NCBI GenBank assembly: GCA_038237895.1
Contig: JBBRYE010000144.1
Span: 1-7,953 of the forward strand
Direction of reading: 5' to 3'
From: Pseudopedobacter sp038237895
GTDB lineage: Bacteria > Bacteroidota > Bacteroidia > Sphingobacteriales > Sphingobacteriaceae
DNA: 7,953 nucleotides
Positions 1-5,329 of the stretch are shown here, one piece after another. A program made the position numbers and the translations under genes. Every line of letters starts with the position of its first letter. Within the stretch, counting starts at the first letter, position 1. The notes under the pieces were generated by a model. It was not told where the DNA came from, made no database searches, and saw nothing but the letters and a program-made list of their open reading frames with translations.

Positions 1-723
1 AGCTGCCATATTGTAAGAAAAGGCGACTGGATCAGAAAAAATAGAATTTTTTCTCCATTGCCCGTCAATAAAGTTTAGGTTAATGTATAACTGATCGTAT
101 TGATTTTTTTGCTCAAAAGCGAAAAACCCAAAATACTCTTGTTTAATAGCCCATAAAGCTGCAAATACAGATAATGATAACCAAAAAATTAAAATGGTTC
201 TTAAAAATTTAACGTTATTGATGTAGTAAGTGAATATGTAATAGGAAAGCATAACCAATGCAACGCTTCTAATGGTGTAAAGCCAGGCTAATTTTGATGC
301 TGCAACCGGATTAAAAATCTGTAAAAGATTATATCCTATCCAAATGATTAATATGTAAGAAATAGGGTTTTTAAATATCCAATAATTACGGTTATATTTT
401 TGTTTGATAAAAAAGGCTAAAATTAAAACAACCAACATTCCATCCATTAGTGTACCCAATGGAAATGTAGTAGTTACCAAAGTAATTAAGAAGATGATGA
501 AGTAAGAACCAAACATTAATGCTAAAACAGCAAATTTTGGTTCTTTAATTACAAGATAAACAAAGACAATAATGAATGAAAAGATTAAGGGCAATAAACC
601 ATATTTAAAGCCATAGTTTGTAAAAACGAAAGCACTAATTATGGATAGCAAAATCATGATGATTAATGCCATGGGTAATTTTGATTTATCGTAACCCTGA
701 GATTGAAGTTCTAGATTTTCCAC
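1..723 (-). CDS. O-antigen polymerase/ligase-like membrane protein, N-terminal part (C-terminus off the left edge)
   Basis: This frame is open for 241 codons from a GTG at 723 down to the window edge. The translation is very hydrophobic, with about seven predicted membrane spans near residues 18-36, 42-59, 64-84, 89-106, 121-137, 148-168 and 173-193, followed by a polar, probably periplasmic segment. That segment holds WRKNSIFSDPVAFSYNM (223-239), which resembles the R-x-x-S-x-F-x-D-P-x-x-F motif seen at the start of the large loop in Bacteroidota O-antigen ligase/Wzy-like proteins. The family is usually over 400 residues, so roughly half is present. By inference it polymerises lipid-linked repeat units or transfers glycan in the inner membrane. 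The GTG start is chosen because an in-frame TAA lies six codons upstream and GTG overlaps the previous stop (TAGTG). ATG at 672-670, just before the first span, is an alternative start. If the T run at 725-731 is one base short, the protein would be fused to the upstream 43-codon ORF. Confidence 0.72.
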   Translation of the reverse strand, partial: MENLELQSQGYDKSKLPMALIIMILLSIISAFVFTNYGFKYGLLPLIFSFIIVFVYLVIKEPKFAVLALMFGSYFIIFLITLVTTTFPLGTLMDGMLVVLILAFFIKQKYNRNYWIFKNPISYILIIWIGYNLLQIFNPVAASKLAWLYTIRSVALVMLSYYIFTYYINNVKFLRTILIFWLSLSVFAALWAIKQEYFGFFAFEQKNQYDQLYINLNFIDGQWRKNSIFSDPVAFSYNMAA

Positions 724-854
724 TAAAAAAATACTATTTTAAAAACGAAAAAATAAACCAAAACAGCACAAATAAGAATAGCTAATGTTCTTTTAAAACG
801 AATTAAGTTAGCTTCATTTCTTTCTTTAACGGTTCCTGTTGGGTTTACTCTCAT
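723..854 (-). CDS. 43-aa single-span membrane miniprotein between glycosyltransferase and polymerase
   Basis: A short ORF starts with ATG at 854-852 and ends with TAG at 725-723. It begins 10 nt after the glycosyltransferase stop, and its stop overlaps the GTG of the polymerase (TAGTG), so translational coupling is likely. Residues 1-22 are polar and basic (MRVNPTGTVKERNEAN, then R19, K21, R22). Residues 23-43 form one hydrophobic segment running to the C-terminus. The positive-inside rule suggests a cytoplasmic N-terminus. I do not recognise a family. It could be a small accessory subunit of the polymerase or glycosyltransferase. Alternatively, the ORF is the true N-terminus of the polymerase, separated by an indel or slippage in the seven-T run directly before its stop: one extra T would fuse the frames as ...IVFFLVENLE.... 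The tight spacing supports a translated ORF either way. Confidence 0.55.
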   Translation of the reverse strand: MRVNPTGTVKERNEANLIRFKRTLAILICAVLVYFFVFKIVFF

Positions 855-864
855 TCTAAATTAT

Positions 865-2031
865 TTAATTTATAATTTCTTGATGTTTAGTTGCTACCGA
901 GATTTTGTTTGCAGATTTTATTTTTGTTAAAGATAAAACTTGGTAAAACATAAACTTTGGTATTCCTTTTAACGCTCTGTAAATTCTTTTATCAGCTTTG
1001 CTTTTTGATAATGCTAATAAAAAACTTGCTATAAATAATACAAATCCTAAAAGCCATATTGTATAGTTAAAGGCTAAAATTATATTTATAAATATTGCTA
1101 AAATCGACAATAATAAAAACACAAAGAGGGGAGGTCTTAATAACACAAAACCAAAAATAAATTGGTTTAATGATGGTGTTGATATTCCCCTGTTTATTAA
1201 TCCAAAACCGTAGTTAAAATACTTAAACCAAGTATTTATCCATCGTGATCTTTGTTTTACCAATTGATCTTTATTGGAGGTTTTTTGATCGTAAACTATT
1301 GCTTTGTTATTAAATGCTATTCTTATATTTTGTTTTACCAACCAATTTTGTAAAACCTTATCAAAACCTGCCCCGCTAACTTTGTTATGCTTTAAAAACT
1401 GTTTATAAATATCGGCATTAAATGCCATCCCAGATCCTGCTAATGTTGCGGAAGAACCACTTTTGAATAATAATTTACCATCATAATAATGGTAATAAAT
1501 ATCTCTGGCTGCATCTAAACATGCATAAGTGGTATCTAAATTTTTAGCTTCTCTTATTCCTTGAACTGCTTTAAAACCTGCTTCAAAATTTTTGTTTATT
1601 TCATAGAGGTAATGCTCATCAACAATATTATCACTATCAATAATTGTGATTACCTCATGGTTGCGAATAAAATGTTCTGTTGCATATTCATGAGAACCTG
1701 TATTACTTGCAATTATTTGCTCTGGCCTTAAAACTTTAATTCTTTCATCTTCAAAAATTAAAGAAGTTACATCACAATCATCGGCAACTAAATAAACTAT
1801 AAAATTTTGATGGCTTTGTTTTAAAATGGATTCTATTACGCTTTTAAGTTGAAATGTTTGTTGGTAAGCAGTAACTATTATGGCAAAATCAAACTCTTTT
1901 TTTTGTTTATCAATATAAAAAGACTGCTTTTGAAACCTGCTAAAAACAAATAAAGCAATAGGGAAAAACAGGTGGAATCCGATAAGGATTTGTAAAACCA
2001 ACCAACTGATCTCTATTGCTTCTTTTATCAT
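865..2031 (-). CDS. Membrane-anchored family 2 glycosyltransferase
   Basis: The 388-residue protein has an N-terminal membrane span (about 10-32), a cytoplasmic GT-A catalytic domain (about 47-270) and C-terminal hydrophobic segments (about 291-320 and 323-341). GT2 landmarks are visible. IIVTAY (51-56) is the first nucleotide-sugar strand, and D84/D85 in VADDCD fits the UDP-binding Asp. IDSDN (131-135) is the DxD-type metal site. GSGMAFN (199-205) matches the acceptor-side segment and GFDKVLQ (222-228) places D224 as candidate base. QRSRW (260-264) is a QxxRW motif, usual in processive synthases such as cellulose or hyaluronan synthase. It probably adds or polymerises sugars on the inner face of the inner membrane; donor and acceptor cannot be read from sequence. 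Its ATG directly abuts the TAA of the co-polymerase gene (TAAATG), indicating an operon. A non-processive transferase acting on undecaprenyl-linked sugars is also possible. Confidence 0.88.
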   Translation of the reverse strand: MIKEAIEISWLVLQILIGFHLFFPIALFVFSRFQKQSFYIDKQKKEFDFAIIVTAYQQTFQLKSVIESILKQSHQNFIVYLVADDCDVTSLIFEDERIKVLRPEQIIASNTGSHEYATEHFIRNHEVITIIDSDNIVDEHYLYEINKNFEAGFKAVQGIREAKNLDTTYACLDAARDIYYHYYDGKLLFKSGSSATLAGSGMAFNADIYKQFLKHNKVSGAGFDKVLQNWLVKQNIRIAFNNKAIVYDQKTSNKDQLVKQRSRWINTWFKYFNYGFGLINRGISTPSLNQFIFGFVLLRPPLFVFLLLSILAIFINIILAFNYTIWLLGFVLFIASFLLALSKSKADKRIYRALKGIPKFMFYQVLSLTKIKSANKISVATKHQEIIN

Positions 2032-4233
2032 TTATTCTATAAAGTTAGCATTAAAATTACTTTCGTTCTTAATCTTAGTTTCTACTGATACTTTATTTAT
2101 TACCCATCCAATAAACTGGCCGTTTAAGCCTTTAAGGTAATTGATATGTTGTTTTTTACTGTTCGATAAACTTTGATTTGCTTCAAAAACACCCATCACT
2201 TTATCAGAAATAGAATTCCATTCTTTTGCTTTACTTAAGGTATCTAAAGATGGTGTTTCTATTAAAATTACATCAAACTCTGATCTTAACTGATCGAAAC
2301 GTCTGTTTACAGTTTCTTCATCTGCAATTTCAAATAAAGATTTATCCTCACCTTTATTTCCCATTACCATAATTCCTGCACTAAATTCTGCAGATCCTAA
2401 ATTACCAGTCTTAAGAAAATCTTCTATAAAAAACTTAGAATTAGAATTTTCTGTAATGCTAGGGTGATCAAAATTACCATCAATTAATAATACTTTTTTA
2501 CTAATAACCACATAAGAATATGCAATACAAGCTACTAAAAGCGTTTTTCCCTCACTATCATTCATACTGGTAATGTTTAAAACTTGCCCTTTTGTTTGAG
2601 TTGTCATTGGTGTTAGCTCTCTGCTTATCTCATACCTTGCAGATCTTAATTGTTTTTTAAGCTCTTGCATTTCTGGATTAGAGTGTAGGTTGCTCCAGAT
2701 TTCTTTAAGAGCTAAACTAGCAGAATTTACACGGTTAATCTTTCCTAAAACCGGTATCTCTGTAATTTGAGCAAGTTCTCTTGGTGTACCAATTTTATTA
2801 TCAAAATAAAAGATGATAAAGAACACCAATAAACAGAACACAAAGCTGATGATACCACTTAGGATAATCAATAGCATCTTTTTAGATGGAAGCTCTATTC
2901 CTGGATTAGCAACTTGTACTTGTCTCAATCTTGATGTTAAGCTGGCATCTAAACTCGCGTCGTTATATTTATCTAAAATATCTAAATATTCTTTACTAGC
3001 AATATCAATTTTACGTTCTAAAGATTGGATTACAGCTTCATGAGGCACCAATTTATCAAATCGGTTATTCATGTCTGCTAATTCTCTTTTCAATAAATTA
3101 AGGCTGTATCTAGCGATATCATAATCTACTTGTAAGCCTAATTTTTTTACTATTAAATCTCTTTTCTGGTTTAAAGGATTATCAATATACTTATCAGAAG
3201 CGGTAAGTATTTGTTTGTTCATTATTTCCATTAAAGAATCTATAGAAGACTTATATGATTCTTCAAATCCGCTTTGAACGTATTTTTCAGTAACCATAGC
3301 TAGTTCTTTTTTTGTTTGAACCAGTGCCTGATTAATTTTTGTTAACGAAGCTTCAAAATATCTTCTTTGGTTTGGATCAAAGTTTTTATCAATGTTAGAA
3401 ATTGTACCTTTTAAAGAAACAATATCTTTTTCTGCTTCTTGTTTACGTCTTTCATATTCTGCAGAAAGCTCATACATTTTTCTAGATTGCTCTTGCAAAT
3501 TGATGATCCTATTTCTGATTTTATATTCTTTTAAAGCCTGTACATTTTTATTAAGTGTATCGCTCTTAACTTTTGCTTTTTCTGATAAAAACCTAACCGC
3601 TTTATTTTGATTTTCTTTTAATATAGATGTGTAATAGGTTACAAACTCAGAACATTCTGTATTTACAACAAATGCAGATAGCTCAGGATTTTCTGATGTA
3701 TACCTTACAGATATAAAATCACTACTTTCTAATCTATCAGCAGTAAGATTGTCTAATACTTTTTCTGATGTATAATCCATAGATTCCATCATATCATACA
3801 ATTCTTTGTCCTCTAAATCAAATCTGTTGATGGTTTCTCTGTTAGAAAATTTTCTTTTATAACTATTTAAAAGTTTTCTTCTTTCAACTTCAGATAAATC
3901 TTTAATCTTATTACTCCATTCTCTAAAAGGTTTATCGGATGTAAGATCATGAATCATTAATTGGTAAGAAACCATATTAACAATTTTTTGCAATTTCATA
4001 ATCTCTATTAAGTTAGAGAATTCTCTTATTACACTACTTTCTTGTTTATCTGCAGTGTTTGATAAAACCTGAGTCTCGTCAACAATACCAGTAGCTACTT
4101 GTCCTTCTGCAACATATTGATCTTCTAGGTTTCTCACCAAGAAAAAAGCAATGATGATGGTGATGATGGGCACCGATATAATTACAAATCTGTACTTGTA
4201 AAGTAGTTTGTAAAATTTCTTTAATTCTTCCAT
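2032..4233 (-). CDS. Wzz/Wzc-type polysaccharide co-polymerase with degenerate BY-kinase-like C-terminal domain
   Basis: The 733-residue protein has the polysaccharide co-polymerase layout of the Wzc/GumC/ExoP type. It has a membrane span at about 15-33, a long periplasmic part with helical, coiled-coil-prone stretches (about 205-435), a proline-containing segment NPGIELP (443-449), a second span at about 453-476, and a cytoplasmic P-loop ATPase-like domain (about 520-715). Such proteins set polymer length and link synthesis to export. The nucleotide-site motifs are recognisable but altered. Walker A reads MNDSEGKT (557-564), keeping GKT but with M for the first A/G. Walker A' is LLIDGN (582-587) with D585. 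Walker B reads VILIETP (655-661) with E659 for the usual Asp. The oligomerisation motif EX2RX2R appears as E524-K527-R530. The tail (715-733) has no tyrosines, so autophosphorylation on a C-terminal Tyr cluster looks lost. The ATG overlaps the TolC-like stop (TAATG), implying coupled translation. Confidence 0.88.
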   Translation of the reverse strand: MEELKKFYKLLYKYRFVIISVPIITIIIAFFLVRNLEDQYVAEGQVATGIVDETQVLSNTADKQESSVIREFSNLIEIMKLQKIVNMVSYQLMIHDLTSDKPFREWSNKIKDLSEVERRKLLNSYKRKFSNRETINRFDLEDKELYDMMESMDYTSEKVLDNLTADRLESSDFISVRYTSENPELSAFVVNTECSEFVTYYTSILKENQNKAVRFLSEKAKVKSDTLNKNVQALKEYKIRNRIINLQEQSRKMYELSAEYERRKQEAEKDIVSLKGTISNIDKNFDPNQRRYFEASLTKINQALVQTKKELAMVTEKYVQSGFEESYKSSIDSLMEIMNKQILTASDKYIDNPLNQKRDLIVKKLGLQVDYDIARYSLNLLKRELADMNNRFDKLVPHEAVIQSLERKIDIASKEYLDILDKYNDASLDASLTSRLRQVQVANPGIELPSKKMLLIILSGIISFVFCLLVFFIIFYFDNKIGTPRELAQITEIPVLGKINRVNSASLALKEIWSNLHSNPEMQELKKQLRSARYEISRELTPMTTQTKGQVLNITSMNDSEGKTLLVACIAYSYVVISKKVLLIDGNFDHPSITENSNSKFFIEDFLKTGNLGSAEFSAGIMVMGNKGEDKSLFEIADEETVNRRFDQLRSEFDVILIETPSLDTLSKAKEWNSISDKVMGVFEANQSLSNSKKQHINYLKGLNGQFIGWVINKVSVETKIKNESNFNANFIE

Positions 4234-4925
4234 TATTTTATGTCTTCTAGTTTAGTTATGGTCAATTCTTCTATTGATGCTTTTGCGGTAAGAAATGTAG
4301 CTTCTGCTTCTAATTTTTGCTTACTTATGCTACTAAAGTTTACTAATGCTTCGCTATAAACTCTAAATTCTACTTCGCCTCTTTGGTATCTAACTCTTAA
4401 ATCATTTAAAAGTCCTTCAGCATCTTGTACGCTTTTTGAAAAAAGTTTAATAGTATTTAATTGTTGTATGTAAGTAAAATATCTCTTCTTAACCTCAATC
4501 TCTAATGTTTGCGCATACTGGCTTTCGTTAGCTTCTGTTAATAGAAGATTTTCTTTAGCAATTTTTATCTTGTTAGGTTTTTGCAATATATCAGCAACAT
4601 TTATATTAACACCAAATTGAAGTCCTGATACAAATGGAGAGTTGTTAGAATTAAATACAGTGTTAGGATTTGTTAAATAGAAAGCGTTTAAAGGAGAAAA
4701 CCAATTCAATTTCTGTCCTGTAATGTTTAATTTATCAATATCCTTTTGTATTTGATATTGTTTAACGGCAGGATAATTTTCTCTTGCAGTAGCAAGCAAT
4801 TTTTCTAGATACAAATAATTTACATCCTGAATCATACTTTGTTGGGCTTTTACTTTAGTTGTAAAAACCGATAAAGACAATACAATCAGCAACAAGCAAC
4901 AGATTCTTTTGAAAGAGCGATTCAT
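4233..4925 (-). CDS. Half-length TolC/OEP-like outer-membrane protein
   Basis: This 230-residue protein is the first gene of the minus-strand operon. It has a signal peptide (basic RSFKR, hydrophobic 9-21, likely cleavage after A27 in KVKA|QQ). C9/C10 sit inside the hydrophobic stretch and do not form a lipobox. The mature part matches a single TolC/OEP repeat: helix 35-73 with YPAVKQYQ, a strand-rich segment 76-110 (FSPLNAFYL, then SGLQFGVNINV), a helix 117-167, then LRVRYQRGEVEFRVYSEAL (176-194), resembling the R-F-x-x-G-E-V-x-x-x-D motif, and a final helix to about 222. Full TolC proteins have two such repeats in about 450 residues, so this is half-size. The gene ends cleanly in TAATG, overlapping the co-polymerase start, so it does not look truncated. 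Its position before a Wzc-like protein suggests it serves as an export or docking partner. It could instead be a periplasmic structural protein with no channel. Confidence 0.78.
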   Translation of the reverse strand: MNRSFKRICCLLLIVLSLSVFTTKVKAQQSMIQDVNYLYLEKLLATARENYPAVKQYQIQKDIDKLNITGQKLNWFSPLNAFYLTNPNTVFNSNNSPFVSGLQFGVNINVADILQKPNKIKIAKENLLLTEANESQYAQTLEIEVKKRYFTYIQQLNTIKLFSKSVQDAEGLLNDLRVRYQRGEVEFRVYSEALVNFSSISKQKLEAEATFLTAKASIEELTITKLEDIK

Positions 4926-4968
4926 ATATTTTAGTTTAAGTTTTGGAGAGTTGATTATAAAAATCCCT

Positions 4969-4976
4969 CAAATCTC
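4969..4976 (-). promoter_or_regulatory. Candidate Bacteroidota -7 element for the polysaccharide operon
   Basis: On the minus strand GAGATTTG matches five of six fixed positions of TAnnTTTG, with a TTG at 4994-4992 as a possible -33 element. The gap of 15 nt is shorter than usual. It would give a leader of about 40 nt before the ATG at 4925. AATGTTTG at 5017-5010 (minus strand) is an alternative. Both are weak. Confidence 0.2.
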
Positions 4977-5090
4977 CATTCCTTGATTAGACAATATAAT
5001 GCCAACTTCCAAACATTTATGTAAAACAGCTTTGTTGTGGGCGTACATGGTAATAAAGCCTTATTTATTTAAAAATCACCGATTTATAGA

Positions 5091-5152
5091 TGGGGAATTT
5101 TAATATTACAATTGATTAAACTGGGGAATAAAATTCCTAATTGTAGAATATT
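5091..5152. repeat. Direct repeat TGGGGAAT (x2) with interleaved inverted repeats
   Basis: TGGGGAAT occurs at 5091-5098 and 5122-5129, start to start 31 bp (about three helical turns). In the same span GGAATTTT (5094-5101) is the reverse complement of AAAATTCC (5130-5137). AATATTACAATT (5102-5113) is complementary to AATTGTA-GA-ATATT (5139-5152) apart from two inserted bases. The order A-B-A'-B' would allow either a pseudoknot in RNA or paired protein sites in DNA. GGAAT-aaa-ATTCC (5125-5137) is a further small dyad. AT-richness makes chance pairing more likely, so function is only a guess. Confidence 0.4.
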
Positions 5153-5212
5153 ATTCTTTATAAATAAATATTAGGTTATTACTAAGTTTACGCAATATTT
5201 TAAAATATAGCC

Positions 5213-5237
5213 CTTAAATACCTTTAAGAGTATTTAA
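5213..5237. repeat. AT-rich dyad upstream of the secreted-protein gene
   Basis: TTAAATAC (5214-5221) and GTATTTAA (5230-5237) are perfect reverse complements around an 8-nt spacer. An overlapping alternative, CTTAAA (5213-5218) with TTTAAG (5223-5228), shares the left arm. The dyad lies about 35 bp upstream of the candidate plus-strand -7 element, so an operator is possible. It has no following T run in either direction that would make a convincing terminator. Confidence 0.35.
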
Positions 5238-5271
5238 ATATTCTATACTATTAAATTAATGGTAGTGGATT

Positions 5272-5279
5272 GATATTTG
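5272..5279 (+). promoter_or_regulatory. Candidate Bacteroidota -7 element for the secreted-protein operon
   Basis: GATATTTG matches five of the six fixed positions of TAnnTTTG. It would start transcription near 5286, giving a leader of about 44 nt before the ATG at 5330. I see no TTG at the usual -33 distance, so this is a weak call. Confidence 0.25.
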
Positions 5280-5329
5280 GATATACGGTTTCACAACTTA
5301 AAGATTGCATTCACTAAATAACGCTCAAC

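Larger units (their letters stand above)
4926..5329. other. Divergent intergenic region with repeats and candidate promoters
   Basis: This 404-bp, very AT-rich stretch separates the polysaccharide operon (minus) from the T9SS-secreted protein operon (plus). No credible gene was found in it. It carries a perfect 8-bp direct repeat TGGGGAAT 31 bp apart, interleaved inverted repeats at 5094-5152, and a perfect 8-bp dyad at 5214-5237. Weak matches to the Bacteroidota -7 element TAnnTTTG lie at 5272-5279 (plus) and 4969-4976 (minus). It probably contains the promoters for both directions. Confidence 0.7.

Noticed and set aside
2813..3043. 76-codon plus-strand ORF opposite the co-polymerase gene
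   Set aside because: It lies antisense within a well-supported coding gene and has no recognisable domain; its composition is explained by the gene on the other strand.
3392..3610. 72-codon plus-strand ORF opposite the co-polymerase gene
   Set aside because: Antisense shadow of the coiled-coil coding region. Its Ser/Leu-rich translation is what reverse reading of Glu/Lys-rich codons gives.
4893..4901. Lipoprotein signal at C9/C10 of the TolC-like protein
   Set aside because: The cysteines are at the start of the hydrophobic stretch with no L-[AS]-[GA]-C context. A type I cleavage site (KVKA|QQ) fits better.
4233..4925. TolC-like gene as a truncated pseudogene
   Set aside because: The ORF has an intact signal peptide and one complete repeat, and its stop overlaps the next start, so it looks like a designed end. 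No remnant of a second repeat is seen downstream, where the co-polymerase begins at once.
5213..5237. Intrinsic terminator between the divergent operons
   Set aside because: Both operons start here and point away from each other. The dyad is AT-rich with no GC stem or T run.
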